From positions 2,012,501 through 2,076,500 of the forward strand of contig LR746279.1 in NCBI GenBank assembly GCA_902729315.2: DNA of 64,000 bases. The letters are read 5' to 3'. This document shows positions 16,391 through 28,255 of this stretch, in pieces. The notes beneath the pieces were generated by a model. It ran no database searches. It was not told where the DNA came from and saw only the letters and a program-made list of their open reading frames with translations. The translations under genes and the position numbers were made by a program. This DNA is from Spirodela intermedia. Lineage: Eukaryota; Streptophyta; Magnoliopsida; Alismatales; Araceae. Each line of letters begins with the position of its first letter. The first letter of the stretch is position 1.

Positions 16391-17414
16391 TATGAGTGAT
16401 AATATTTATTTTTATATAACCACAATGGTAAAATTGAAGTAATTTCTGCATGAATCAATATAAAGCTAAAACATTTGATGTTTTATTTTTGTATAACAAC
16501 AATTAGTTCTTGTTTGGGAATTATGTTATGAACTTATGTCTAATTTCATAATTTGTAAAAAAAAATATGAATATATTTAGTAGTTTTGATATACTTACTA
16601 ATATGATTAAACAAGGTTTAACCTTGAGAATTATTTAAAAATTGAAATAATTTAATCATAAAGTTCGAATTTGGAAAATATATTTTCAAGGTTTAACCAA
16701 GGTTCAACATTTTTATGTCACATCATCCATATATACATCAGTTTCCGTATTTGTTTTTGGGTAGTGAAATGAATGGGGATAATTCTAGATTTTGCAGCAA
16801 TTCTTGAGATATTTTTGTGTAAGGATCAAGGAAGCTCCAAGAAAAATAGAAGCAGGCTTTTGTATGGATACTACGAGGTCAGTAGAAGAGAGGGGAAGGT
16901 TTTCTTGGCTGAGTTGTCTCTAGGTGACAGCAAGAAACGAACAGAGTAATAATGGGTGACTGAAATTCGATTTCTATTTTTATTGCGTTTCTTTCTCATT
17001 TTCGTTTAATATATCATCTGAGTGACACTTAGAATATAAGATTAAGCCCTTAGATTCATTATTTTTCAACCTTCTCAATTGATTTCTCATTCATTTTTTG
17101 GTACTCTATTTTTGCGAATTTGATTTTAGTTTCCTTTTTTTATTCTGTCATCTCATTAACATGAATAAGATAGGATTAAGATTTTTAATCAAATTTTTTA
17201 TCACTTTTATAATTTATTTTAAGGTTTAATTTCCATCTGCAATAATACTTTGTTCCTAGGTGATGGACACAGATAAGTATGTACTATGATTTCATTATTT
17301 TCCAGTTTGTATTCCTTCAATTTTGATTTTCCTGATGAAATTTAAGTTGGTTAAGATTTTTAGAATTTTTTTACTGTATATGTTACGTAAACTTTATAAG
17401 CATTTGAACCCAAA
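16391..17414. other. Intergenic, AT-rich, no gene seen
   Basis: AT-rich sequence between the dispersed repeat and the right inverted-repeat arm. No gene, RNA or structured repeat was recognised. Confidence 0.4.
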
Positions 17415-18985
17415 TCGTTTCCGTGTTTTACCACTAGCAAACTGAGTCTGCTGGTGGAAATTTATGTTTTTTTTAATTTCAGTAACTCTTTTTGTGATTT
17501 TAAGTTTTCTATTTGAGGTTAACATTGTTAAGATCATTTGAATCTATTTATTTTAAATATTAATCAATTTTAATTTGAATTCAACTGAAATCTATTTCCC
17601 ATTTGACTGCTAGTGGGGAGATCTCATCCCAACGACAATTGTATTCTCTCTCTTGTCCTATTTTTTCTGATTTATGTTGTACTTTTTGTCATTATGTTTT
17701 CAATTTCTTACAACATTTTAGTTGGAAAATTCTGCAAGTCTTTAGTCATCAATTAATCTTGAACATCAGCACACAACAAATCTTTAAGATTTCAAGCTCA
17801 ACAACATCAGAGGACATTGAAGGAGAACAAAACGAGGAGAAGATTAATAATTATTATTTGTATGGTAGTAAAATACTTGGGACAAAAAAAATGATATTGA
17901 TGACCATCATCTCAATCGATGACCTGATTTCACCAACTTTAATTTTAATGGACTTCCATAAACACCCAAGTAATATTGTGTGGTATGAAATTTTAATTAA
18001 GATTTAACTTAAACACACCAAGTAAGGTGAGCATTGTGATCAATTTTCTCCCACATAGGTCTATGAATATAAAAGAAAATTTTGAGGTAAAATTTGAAGG
18101 GATTTGAGCCAGGTAATTGACAATTGGTGCAGAACATTGGTCTAGTGGAACCCAATAATGAATTATTCTTACATAGTGGATGTTCGTAGGGGAACAAATT
18201 ATTATAAAAAGCTTAGAGTGGTCAAGATTTAGATCTAGGAGGTTCAAAGAAATATAGGATCAAAAGAAAGGACCACAAAAGTTATAATAGCCGCAGTCAA
18301 CAACAATAGTACTATGCCTATAAGAGGTTCAAGGGAATTTAACCTCTTACTTCTTGATCTATCTGCGGTCTTAAACCCAATAGTACTATGCCTAAATGAA
18401 ACTAAATTACATGTGTAAACTAACAAGGAAGCCTATATTAAATTAAATATAGACTTTATCAGATTAGCTAGTGGAGACATCTTAACGAGATGCTGCTCAA
18501 CCATCAAGGTTTCATCCAGTTTAGGCTTCTCCAAAAACAAAATCAAAAGATCAATTTATGTGTGTAACAAAATCAAGAGATCCACCTTAGGTTTTATCCA
18601 CTAGCTAACCTTAATGGTGTGTGTGTGTGTGTGTGTGTAATTCTAGATATTTAATTATTTAATTTATTTTTATTTGCTGAAAAATGTTCTGAATCATGGA
18701 GATTCTTATCCGTCATTTTTTAGCATGCCACGTCGATTGTTCTAGGAGTTGCAACGTGCACATGTGGCATGGCTGCATTGAGATGCATTGTCCTTATGTG
18801 GGTATATATTTGTATATATAAATATATATGAAGACTATTCTCATGCAAGTTGCTGCAGGAGAAGGAGAGAGAGGTCCTCCTAATGTGGCTAATATGCAGA
18901 ACATAAATAAAACAAATAACTGATGGAGAAACTTAAATCAGGCTCAAACTCATCCACAGTTAGGGAAGTGGGGCTGGGACCAGGC
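17415..18985. repeat. Right arm of the long inverted repeat, partly aldolase-derived
   Basis: Reverse complement of the left arm (1-1745), for example 17415-17480 against 1640-1745 and 18000-18120 against 1160-1030. Bases 18640-18880 read on the minus strand resemble distal aldolase intron 1 (TGCCACGT..., GGAGATTCTTATC, TATATAT runs). A short piece, 18455-18560, is instead in direct orientation relative to the left arm (TCAGATTAG(C/T)TAGTGGAGACATC). It is followed by its own inverted echo near 18595, so there is a local rearrangement. A (TG)n run lies at about 18616-18638. Confidence 0.68.
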
Positions 18986-19039
18986 AGTTTAGGCATTAGC
19001 GACAATGAGAAGAAAAATATATTAACAGAATAGAGAATT

Positions 19040-20200
19040 CCAAGCATAAAAATTGAGAGAACTAGTTGAGGAAAATGTCACCAAAGAGACCCAGGTCAGT
19101 CGTTGTCCGTTGACCATATGGAAGTCATTGATTGACGGAATGTTGACCAGTGACTATCATATGGTTGACCATTTTCCACACAGAGGCCATTGGACGCTGG
19201 ACAATTGGAGGGCTTGCTGTTGGGCAGCTATAGCTTGGACCCATTAGAGCTGCCTGGCAGGTACAGATCCAACCCAGAAGTGATCCGATGGGTGGTGACG
19301 GGAGGAACCCGATATTCGGCCGTGCCTAGGCGGCAACCCAACAATGACCGAGTCCCAGTAATTGGCCCGTGGAAAGGCGGCCCAACAATGGCTCGTCGGC
19401 TTTTAAGCCCTAACTGTTCTGAGAGCGCCGAATCGGTGGCTGACTCAAAAAACCGGAGTATCAGTGGAGGAGAACAGTCGGAATGACGGAGGAGGGAGGC
19501 GATGGCAGAGATGGCCAGGAGGTGGATCGCCGGCGGCAGCGGAGGTAGAGGCGCAGGTGACGGGGAAGCAGTGGAATGATAGCAGCAAAGGGAGGTGGCG
19601 TCGACGGAGGTGGCTGGGTGGACGAGAAGGCGGCAGTAGAGGGAGATGACAGGGATAAAGACTGGTGGAAGGCAGATCGGCCGAAAGAGATGGTGACGGT
19701 GGAGCTGGTGGACAGCTGAGCGGCAGTGATGGAGGGAGAAGACGACGATGGGGTGGCAAAAGGCTGAACGGCGGCTTCAGAGGGGAAGACAATGGAGGAG
19801 GCGGACGTAAAATGAGCCGATGGAACGGCGAAGGATTGCGGTGGTGGAGGGAGATGGCAACGACAATAACACTCCAACTGGGAGCACGAGGCCCTCACGG
19901 CCAAACCTATTGGGGCGACGGGGTCCTCACGACCAACCCTAACAGGGGCGACGGAGTCTCGCAACGAGCAGCAGGTGATGGAGCTTCTGCGAAGGTAAAC
20001 TATTCTTCAAACTTTGATTGTCTCCCTAATGACGACGAGACGAACCTTTTAAAGGCCATATAGAACAAAACAAAGCAAGTAAAATAAAAGAAAGCTCATT
20101 CAGGGAGAGCCCGTTAATAATAAAAGATATCTTCAACTTCCAAGCGGATGTGTTGGTGTCGGTGTTGGTGTCGGGATCTCCAGTGGTCCTCTAGGCCCAA
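19040..20200. other. GA/GGA-rich segment of unknown nature
   Basis: This segment starts with repeated TTGACC/GTTGACC words (19090-19180). It contains a TTTTAAGCCCTAAC stretch near 19400 and then becomes purine-rich on the plus strand (19460-19850). Composition resembles a retroelement LTR leader, but no ends, target duplication or coding domain could be fixed. It separates the aldolase exon-1 copy from the intron-1 copy, so it may be an insertion. The Gly/Arg- and Pro/Ser-rich frames are compositional. Confidence 0.35.
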
Positions 20201-20296
20201 AGCTTCTGGGGATGAGCTTGAGTCCTTTGCCACTGGCTAAGTCTAGATTGGGCCCCTGTCTTGGATCACCTCTACATGCGACATGCTTCTACTTGA

Positions 20297-20331
20297 AAGA
20301 GAGAGAGAGAGAGAGAGAGAGAGCGGGAGAT

Positions 20332-20379
<48 letters not shown>

Positions 20380-20486
20380 GAGAGAGAGAGAGAGAGCCGG
20401 AGATAGCGAGAGAGAGAGAGAGAGCGGGAGAGAGCAGGCGAAAGAGAGAGCGGAGAGAGGCAGGAGAGAGTGAGAGAGAGAGGGAG

Positions 20487-20538
<52 letters not shown>

Positions 20539-20644
20539 TGGGAGATAGCTAGAGAGAGAGAGAGAGCAAGAGAGAGAGAGAGAGAGCGGGAGAGAGGCAG
20601 GAGAGAGTGAGAGATAGGGGGAGAGAGAAGGGGAGAGAGAAGGG

Positions 20645-20679
<35 letters not shown>

Positions 20680-20796
20680 TGGGAAAGAGCTAGAGAGAGA
20701 GAGTGAGAGAGAGGGAAGGAGTGGGAGAGAGTGGGAGAGAGCTAGAGAGAGAGAGAGCGAGAGAGAGAGAGAGAGTGGGAGAGAGTGGGAGAGAGC

Positions 20797-20828
<32 letters not shown>

Positions 20829-20830
20829 CT
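20297..20830 (+). repeat. Long interrupted (GA)n microsatellite, about 530 bp
   Basis: Almost uninterrupted GA/GAGA with higher-order blocks such as GAGAGTGGGAGAGAG and GCGGGAGAGA repeated. It occupies the position of the proximal aldolase intron-1 CT tract when read on the minus strand. Compared with 2643-2905 it is expanded about two-fold. Confidence 0.93.
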
Positions 20831-20867
20831 ACAAAGAACCTACAGGAGAAGAGCAGAGAGATACAAG

Positions 20868-20982
20868 TGCTTACCTACCTGCATACTTCCCACGATGGCC
20901 AACATGTTTCTCTCTCCTAAGCAAGCTTTGCTGAAGCCACTGGCCGGAGACGCTACCTGCTGCAAAAGCCAAAGCCTTGTGT
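20868..20982 (-). pseudogene. Copy of aldolase promoter-proximal region and exon 1 (minus strand)
   Basis: Reverse complement of the aldolase 5' end at about 2530-2640. It shares AAGGCTTTGGCTTCTGCAGC-like, AGGAGAGAGAAAC and GCTTAGCTACC-like words. The exon-1 equivalent is 20905-20879: here the start codon ATG is kept (ATG TTG GCC ATC GTG GGA ...), followed by a GTAGGT donor, but one G is missing relative to the GGGAAG of the other copy. It belongs with the inverted intron-1 material at 18.6-18.9 kb. Its upstream flank is interrupted by an LTR at 20980. Confidence 0.75.
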
Positions 20983-22015
20983 GACACCCCTGGAACCTCC
21001 CGACCGGTTTGAGGTCGGGAGGCCACATGAGACACATGCAGACAGAGGCAGGTGGACCTCTCCCTCTGTAAAATGGGGGGAACTCCGCCCGCTGGAAGAC
21101 AGACCGGAAGAAGAGGAAGAAGGGAGAGAGAGAGAGAGCTGCAGAGCGAGAGAGTGTTGGGTCTCATCTGCAGGAGAGGGGAAGCTCCAAAGCGAGCATG
21201 GGGAGTGCTCGGAGGGAGCTGAGGTTGCTACATTGCGTCAGCAGTAAGTGAGGAGTCGGCGGAGAGCTGTTCCATGAGACCCTCGTACACCCTTATTGAG
21301 GTAATATGAGTACCTCGATGTTCCATGATCGCAGTAGGGTCTTGGAGAGTTCTGCAGGTGACGTGGAGGCTGCTCGACATTGAGGGAGTAACGATCGAGG
21401 TCGGCAGTTAAACGGAGAACTGAAGTATCCACCCATGAAAAAAATGGTATCAGAGCGCGCTATTATAGGAGAGAATGACATCAATGGAGGAGCAGTAGAG
21501 GAACGGTAAGATGCAATGGAGCCAGTAGTGATGGAGGTTGTGGGCCCCTCAACTGGAGGAGCAAATCACCCGTATCCTTACCTCCATCAAGGCCTTGGAA
21601 GCATGCATCGGAGCCGTAGAGGAACGGCAAGATGCAATGGAGCCAGTAGTGATGGAGGTTGCAGGCCCCTCAGCAACGTCATCAGCCGACGCCGCTGATA
21701 AGGTAGAACTCCAAGCTTCCGTGAAAGCTCTGGTGGCAGATGTGTGCCTACTAAAGCTGCCCTTCCAAGAACACAAAAGAGCGGCCGCATCTTGGGCCAA
21801 GGTCCCTCAGCCCAAAGTCTTTGCATGTGCTAGGAACGCCAAGGAGTTCGAGAACTTCCTTTGGGACCTAGACCATTACTTATGGGTGATACACTCACCT
21901 GATGCGGAGAAGGTCACGTTGGCAAACATGTACCTCGTCAATGACGCGAACCTGTGGTGGCGCATGTCGACGGAGGATTTGGCCAGACATACCATCAAAA
22001 CATGGGAAGAAACCT
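20980..22015 (+). mobile_element. 5' fragment of a Ty3/gypsy-like LTR retrotransposon (LTR, PBS, partial gag)
   Basis: A likely LTR starts TGTGACACCCC at 20980 and ends near 21435 (..CACCCA). A primer-binding site complementary to initiator tRNA-Met, TGGTATCAGAGC, is at 21445-21456. A gag-like frame follows (about 21538-22014) with KVPQPKVFACARNAKEFENF, then a Trp-rich LWDLDHYLW and ANLWWRM, typical of Retrotrans_gag proteins. The frame stops where the dispersed repeat beginning at 22015 replaces it. No protease, RT, integrase or 3' LTR follows. A 31-base block is duplicated at about 21510 and 21630. The element inserted in the promoter of the aldolase exon-1 copy. Confidence 0.75.
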
Positions 22016-22710
22016 ATTATAGGATCTCTTTTTTTAGGGTACGAATTGAAGTGTTTTAGCTTGATTTCATCGCACTAAGTAGCTAAAATTCTTGAAACCT
22101 ATACAAATTCACGCGTCGCACTAAATAGCCAAAATTCTTGCGTCCACAGGTAGACCCGATGTGAGTGCCAGTTGTATCCTCCCCTTCGGCTTGGATAACA
22201 CAAATGTCTAGGTAGAATAATTGTAGATTACATGAGAAGAAATTTAGCAAACACATAGAACACATGCTTTGATTCGCTTATAAGTTGATCTTCAAGTGTC
22301 TTCCTATATCAGAATTCAAAAGGCATTGACAAGTTAAACGAGGAAGTAAAGTGAATTCTACATAAGGTGTAAGCCATGATAGGATTTTTCCCGATCCTGA
22401 TCATATCCTCCAGAATATCTTCTCTTATTTAATAATATATCAGCCTTTCTAGCAAAGTACTTGAGAGTCTTTGTTATTTGTCGTTAGGGTAGACAATCTA
22501 GTTTTTGCCTCATTCTATGACTTGCCCTTTTATGGTCAATATCTGGAAAGACCAACTTTAAGTAACAAAAGTAGCCTTGTAAATACTCACTGGATCTTCC
22601 ATCAAATTCAAGATTATTTGTCCTCAATCTTCATCATTAAAACATATAGACTCTTCAGATCACTTGGTATTTAATTTTTTTATTTTAACTTAGTTCAATT
22701 ATTTATGTTG
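22015..22710. repeat. Dispersed repeat, copy 2 (pair with 15640-16390)
   Basis: Direct-orientation partner of 15640-16390. It begins exactly where the gag frame is interrupted (TATAGGATCTC), which suggests that this repeat inserted into, or was joined to, the gypsy fragment. No coding motif was seen. Confidence 0.75.
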
Positions 22711-23289
22711 TAAAAAGTGACCTGAATATGAATATGATGTCACGGTAATGTAGTTGAAAAGGCGCATAAGCTATATCATATCCATAAAGTAATAAATGAC
22801 ATCGAGAAGGAAGAATAAAGGGGGAAGAAGGCAACTCAAATTTAATTTAATACGAAGAGGTTAACACAGAAATAAGAATATCCACAGAAATGAGGAAATA
22901 AAATATATAAATTGAGAGGAAAATAAATCATACATAAACCACCAAAAGGGGAGACGTTCATAGATTGTGCCACCAGAGAGAATGGGCTTTGATTTTTCTC
23001 ACCTTTTTTTCTCTCTCCACAAGCCCCCCTGTAATATTTGTATTACACTTGGGCAAGACTGGTTTCGTACCTTAGAAGAGTCCCTAAAATAAAGAAAAGA
23101 GAGAGGGTAGAAGTCAAAGTGGATCTCCCCCAATGGGTTGACAAAATTAATCTTACAAATCTCTACCTTGGCTTGGTCAACAAAAACATCTTTCTAGCTT
23201 GACACTGACTCCTCCACGAGATCCTTTTAACTATGACAACTAAAATAGTTCATGCCTTCTTCAGATTAGGAGGTTAGCTTTAAGTACTG

Positions 23290-23560
23290 AGAACCCTAAT
23301 TAAGTTTAAATAATATTATAACTTAGAAAATGAAAGAGATTTTTCAATATGTCCTCAAAGTTCTTTTTGATATCAATCTTCTACATAATGATCACTTCTT
23401 TGGAAATAATTTCATGAAGGAAGTGGTATTTAACATTAATACACTTTGTACTCTCATGATACATCTTATCTTTAGTCAAAATGAACAGAATTTGGACTAT
23501 CACAATGGACAACAGTCACCTTTTGATATGAATTAAGCTCAAAATAAGCTAGTTAACCAC
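23290..23560 (-). mobile_element. Decayed Ty1/copia RNase H fragment
   Basis: The minus strand reads YQKVTVVHCDSPNSVHF and, after one frame slip, KMYHESTKCINVKYHFLHEI. These match the copia RNase H signature (VHCDSQSAI.L..N..YHERTKHI). Stops and a frameshift show decay. Flanking 22711-23289 and 23561-24700 are AT-rich and probably also TE-derived, but no LTR pair could be defined. A TGACGGGG at about 23740 resembles an LTR start, without a matching end. Confidence 0.65.
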
Positions 23561-25154
23561 AGCTTCCTTAATCACCTATGTAATTTGTATAAACCTACTA
23601 TTGTAGTGGATAATGGAATAATAGGTTGTAATATAGTTTAAAAATTAACACCACAACCACCAAAAAAATATAAATATTTCAAATGACCTTTTTAATTATA
23701 ATCTTCTGTAAAATGTTAATCAATGGATAAGTAGTATTAGTGACGGGGTCAATAGTCCAAGCATCCATGGATGCAAAAGTCTCAATTGGGATCCAAGATG
23801 GATGTAGATCCTATTCAACCTAATTTTGATCAAGAAAGGACTGATCCAAGAAGAGAATTGGGCTTTGATCGTACCCATTTTCAAAGGAAAGGATGGGCCC
23901 AATAGAAAGGAACGTCCACCCCTTCCATTTCTCTCTCCCAAGCAACTCTTTAAGGCATCTATTAGAGAGGCATCCATAACTACCCAAGCAACTTTTGATA
24001 ACACAACTCATGGGATCAAAGAGCCTCATTCAGCCCTTGATCAAGGATCAAAATTTCAACAAGGATCAAAAAATTCATCAAGACATCCATTGGGAGGGTC
24101 AAAAATTTTAAGGTAGTCAACTAGGAAGTATGAGGCATCAACTACTGAGCTTCTACATGTAACTTCCCTTCTCTCTTATAACTATCCCTAAAATTTCGTC
24201 GAAGGAGATTTCATGTATTATTTGAGGAGGGAAAGTAATGAAGTTTATGTTGAAGAATTTCTCTTCAATTTTCGCTCTTTTCTTTGAGGGAGACCTCAAG
24301 GATCAATTACTATTTAGGAAGAGGCCGTGAGGATCAACACCTCATTCTTGGGAAAGCCATGAGGGTCAGCCACCATTTTCATTCCACCCATCCTTCTCAC
24401 CCTTTTATTTCATCTTTCACAACTTTCTAGAATCATTGAAAATCAACTATGAAGTCTGCTCGTCAACAATTGTGGGATTGCATCTCTCCATATCAAAGTA
24501 CCATTGACTTGTTTGGTTTCAATGTTTTCTTATTTAATTTTAAATCTCTGTTGTAAATTATCGTTGAGTGAACCTAGGATTAGCCATAATTTGTCTACTT
24601 GGTGATCCATGTACCTTGACCTAGATTTTGATCCAACATTTTAGATAAGGTCAAACCCTAATTATTGGACGAATAAAGATCATAACTTATGTGATATAAT
24701 ATTGAGCGGTAAGGTTATGACAATCGATGCCCAACCTTTTTATGATCTTCCTCTCTATCTTGACTCTTGACACTCATAGGTTTGGAAATAGCTTGCTTTG
24801 GGGATTGGTGCACGCCCATCACATGATCAAACCAAAGCATAGATCCTTATGGGTTCACCTCTCTCTCTCTCTCTCTCTCCCCTTCCCTCCCTCCCCGATT
24901 GGGATGGGTCTTCGCCCCAAGTAACGACAACTGTCCCGTCCCTCCGTTTTCTAAATTTGACCGGGTCTTCAAGACCCACGGGGGAGCTCGCCAGACTCGT
25001 CCAAGTCTGTGGAGCCCCGTAGAATCTGCGCTGGTCTCCTTTGGCATCCCGATGCCCGCATCCCCCTCCCCCCCTTCATGGCCGACGTCCCTAGTCACCC
25101 TGCAACCACGAACAAGACTCTCCGATTAATTAGCCTCGAACTCTGCCGACGGAC

Positions 25155-25215
<61 letters not shown>

Positions 25216-25583
25216 TTCTTCTCGCGTGGAGATCCAGGAGACGCCATCGTCGTGACAGCGAGCTATCCACGGAAGAGGTAACCCGGAGAACCCTCTCGTG
25301 CATACCATAGAGACTGACTTGGTTCAGGGTTCATGTGGAAGAAACACTTCGTCGGAATCCGCCATTACATGTAAAGACAGATCGACCGAATTTTTTAACA
25401 CCATCCCCTGTGATTTGGGCAGGGAAACGGGTCAGAGAGAGACCTGCAATTGGGAAAGACGGTGGAGGTTGCGGTTTATACGTGTTCTAGATAGAGGGAG
25501 CGAGCATGGAAGGTGAGGGCCCCAGCAGGAAGGACCGCGCGATCCATGCAGGTTATCTTGTATCACTGTGATGAGCGGCGGCG
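23561..25583. other. Intergenic region upstream of the DUF868 gene
   Basis: AT-rich to about 24750, then GC-richer DNA with CT (24862-24880) and GA (25156-25212) microsatellites, likely in the promoter or 5' UTR of the DUF868 gene. No gene was recognised. Confidence 0.45.
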
Positions 25584-26489
25584 ATGGACGACGCCGGGTC
25601 CAACCATTCTCTGGCATCCTCCAGCGAGAAGCAACAGGCAGAGGATCTCCAAGGAACCAAGACAAGTCAGTGCTCCGTCACCACCGTCTACAAGGCCTAC
25701 ATCGCCGGCGGCGCCCGAATAGTGACGGTGGTCTGGTCGAAGACCCTCATCAGCCATTCCCTCTCCGTCGTCGTCGAACATCTCGACGGCAGCGCCGCCG
25801 CCGCCCCCCCCCTCGTGTGCAAGATCGACCTCAAGCCATGGCGGCCATTCTGGAGCAAGAAGGGGCTCAAGTCCCTCGAGCTGGAGAATCACCGCGTCGA
25901 CGTCTACTGGGACCTCCGCTCGGCCCGCTTCTCCAGCCGGCCGGAGCCCGCCGGCGGCTACTACGTCGCCCTGGTCTGCGACGAGGTGGTGGCGCTCCTG
26001 CTGGGGGACTCCAAGAAGGAGGCCTTCAAGAGGACCAAGGCGAGGCCCTCCTTGGCCGACGCAACCCTAATCTCGAGGAGAGAGAACGTCTTCGGCAGGA
26101 GGAGCTTCTCCACGAGGGCGAGATTCGGGGACCTGAAGAGGGAGCACGAAATCGTCGTGGAGAACTCCATTTCCGGTATGGCGGAGCCAGAGATGTGGAT
26201 AAGTATCGACGGCGATGTCGTCGTTCACGTAGACAACCTCCGGTGGAAGTTCAGAGGGAATGAGACAGTGGCGGTGGAGAGGACCCCGGTGCAGATCTTC
26301 TGGGACGTCCATGGCTGGCTGTTCGGCGCCGCCGTAGGCCTCGGCCACGCGGTCTTCATCTTCAAGCCGAGCCCGCCGGAAACGACGGAAGCGTCGGGGG
26401 AAGACGATAGACAGCCCGCCGCCGCCGTGGTCTCCTCCTCCATGGCCCCGGAGTTCTGCTTCGTGCTCAACGCTTGGAAGCTGGAGTAG
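25584..26489 (+). CDS. DUF868 family protein, single exon
   Basis: A 301-residue intronless open frame with high GC at third positions. It matches the plant DUF868 family through its full length: an N-terminal Ser-rich tail, VTTVYKAYIAGGARIVTVVW (about residues 32-51), CKIDLKPWRPFWSKKG, VDVYWDLRSARF, YYVALVCDEVVALLLGD, FSTRARFGD, WKFRGNETV and FWDVHGWLFG near the C-terminus. The family has no firmly established biochemical function to my knowledge, so none is assigned. The start is chosen because it directly follows GGCG and gives the family's usual N-terminus. The neighbouring SFT2-like gene is convergent, with about 0.8 kb between stops. No lesion was seen. Confidence 0.9.
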   Translation: MDDAGSNHSLASSSEKQQAEDLQGTKTSQCSVTTVYKAYIAGGARIVTVVWSKTLISHSLSVVVEHLDGSAAAAPPLVCKIDLKPWRPFWSKKGLKSLELENHRVDVYWDLRSARFSSRPEPAGGYYVALVCDEVVALLLGDSKKEAFKRTKARPSLADATLISRRENVFGRRSFSTRARFGDLKREHEIVVENSISGMAEPEMWISIDGDVVVHVDNLRWKFRGNETVAVERTPVQIFWDVHGWLFGAAVGLGHAVFIFKPSPPETTEASGEDDRQPAAAVVSSSMAPEFCFVLNAWKLE

Positions 26490-27142
26490 CTGCAAAAGAA
26501 GAAAGCTCGCCATCCCCGCTGTTTCTACCAGATGAAAGCGCCTGTAAAACTGTCTTTCTGAATACCGGGTTGACTTTGTAATCTTCTTCGGGAAATCATA
26601 TAGAGCATTACTAGATCGAACCATCGAGATGGAAGTAAACGGGGCCATATCAACGCACTTGGAGATCTGAAAAGAACATCACCAATATAGATTACATTAC
26701 AATTCAGAGACGATGTTTTTATATTGAGTTGTTTATATTTGGCCATGCTTGAAATTGTTTATATCCTTGTAAAAGTATTAAAATAAAGTAACCATATATA
26801 TATATATATTTAGAGAGAGAGAGAGAGAGAGAGAGGGGGAGGGGAGGGAGAGAGAGGGAGCATCCAAACCTAATGCCCACTTCACCGGAGCTTGTCAAAG
26901 GTCAGTGAGGGCGGTACCTGCTGGTCAAACACTTTTCCTTGTTTGCCCCTCTTTGACTAGTTGTCTGACTTCATACTGCATGACAGTAAAGACCTTAATG
27001 TGAACTCCGTCCTCAGGACGTCCCCCGGTCCTCTCGTTGACTCCCACGCCGGCCTTATTGACCCTTGGTACAGTCCACCTTGGCATTGACTTTCCTCACT
27101 ACATTTCTTATTGACTCGCCCACTGCAACGCCACAGACAGAC

Positions 27143-27182
<40 letters not shown>

Positions 27183-27305
27183 GGGCCTGTAGAAGGAAAA
27201 CTCTAAGATCGTACACACAAAAATGAGTCACTTGCAATCTGACGCCAGAAGCAAAGTTTTACACCGAGAGGATCACTAATAAAAGAGCCGCAGCAGGCGA
27301 TGCCG
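26490..27305. other. Convergent intergenic spacer with GA microsatellites
   Basis: Between the 3' ends of the DUF868 gene and the SFT2-like gene. A (TA)/(GA) tract lies at about 26797-26866 and (GA)n at about 27139-27180. Otherwise no feature was seen. Confidence 0.6.
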
Positions 27306-28220
27306 TCACCTCCCGAAGCATCTCAGCACAGTAGACGTGAGAGTCGAGGAGAGGAACTTGAGGCCGGTGGACCCACCGGGGAAGTACGAGATCGCGTAGT
27401 AGGAGAGCGCGAGGACCTGCAATTATGGAGTGAATGGCCTTTTAAGTAATAGGACAACCAACGCGGGCCCCACTGGAAGAAAGTTTGTCAAATTAGACCG
27501 AGGGAGTTGACTGGCCAGTCCCGGGCCGGAGGGGGAAAAGCCCGATACCGGAAAAGCCGATGCCAAGCATAGGTACAGGGACCAAGAAGGGAACCTTTAT
27601 AGTTGGACCAGGTATATTTCATTTATGGGCCTAATTTTAAAGCCCGATACCGGAAAAAACCCATGCCCAGCGTCGGTATAGAGGAACCAGGAAGGGGACT
27701 TTTATAGGTTGACCAGTCTATTTTCATTTATGGGCGTCAATTTACAGCCCGAAACCAAAAAACGGGCCGGACCGGGATCATGGGCTTTCGGGCTTGGGCT
27801 CTAATTCTAGACAAGACTCGAACCTTTAGAAAGTCAACGGGCCCACCTGTCCGAGACCAGAAAACGGGCCGGGCCAGCGTCCAAGCCGAGATCAGTTTGG
27901 TCAAAAAAAGAACATGTGAGGAATGAGAAGGATGGATGGAGTAGAGTACCTGAAGCACAGAGAAGAGGACGGAGAGAATGTAGCTGTGGAGAACCATGGA
28001 CACGTATATCGTCCCCACCATGCTGCCGATGAACCCTAACGTGAAAGGGAGTCTCTGCAAAGCGCATCAGCGACAAGAAGATCAGCACACAGAACGCGAC
28101 TAGCATCTGTTCATCCTCGCAAGCCAGTGATTCAGAGCTAATAAGATCTGGGCTACCCAGATCTTCTCTTGCATGCCCCTTATGGTTTTTGGTACATAAA
28201 GTTGTGTGTGTGTGTATGTC

Positions 28221-28255
<35 letters not shown>

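Noticed and set aside
19460-20063. Gly/Arg-rich plus-strand ORF as a gene
   Set aside because: Purine-rich composition keeps several frames open; there is no start context, domain or homology.
15640-22710. The two 0.7-kb direct repeats as the LTRs of one retrotransposon
   Set aside because: They are too diverged, there is no PBS next to the left copy, and the interval contains unrelated inverted-repeat, aldolase and gypsy pieces.
23740-24700. Another LTR beginning TGACGGGG near 23740
   Set aside because: No matching CA end or target duplication could be found.
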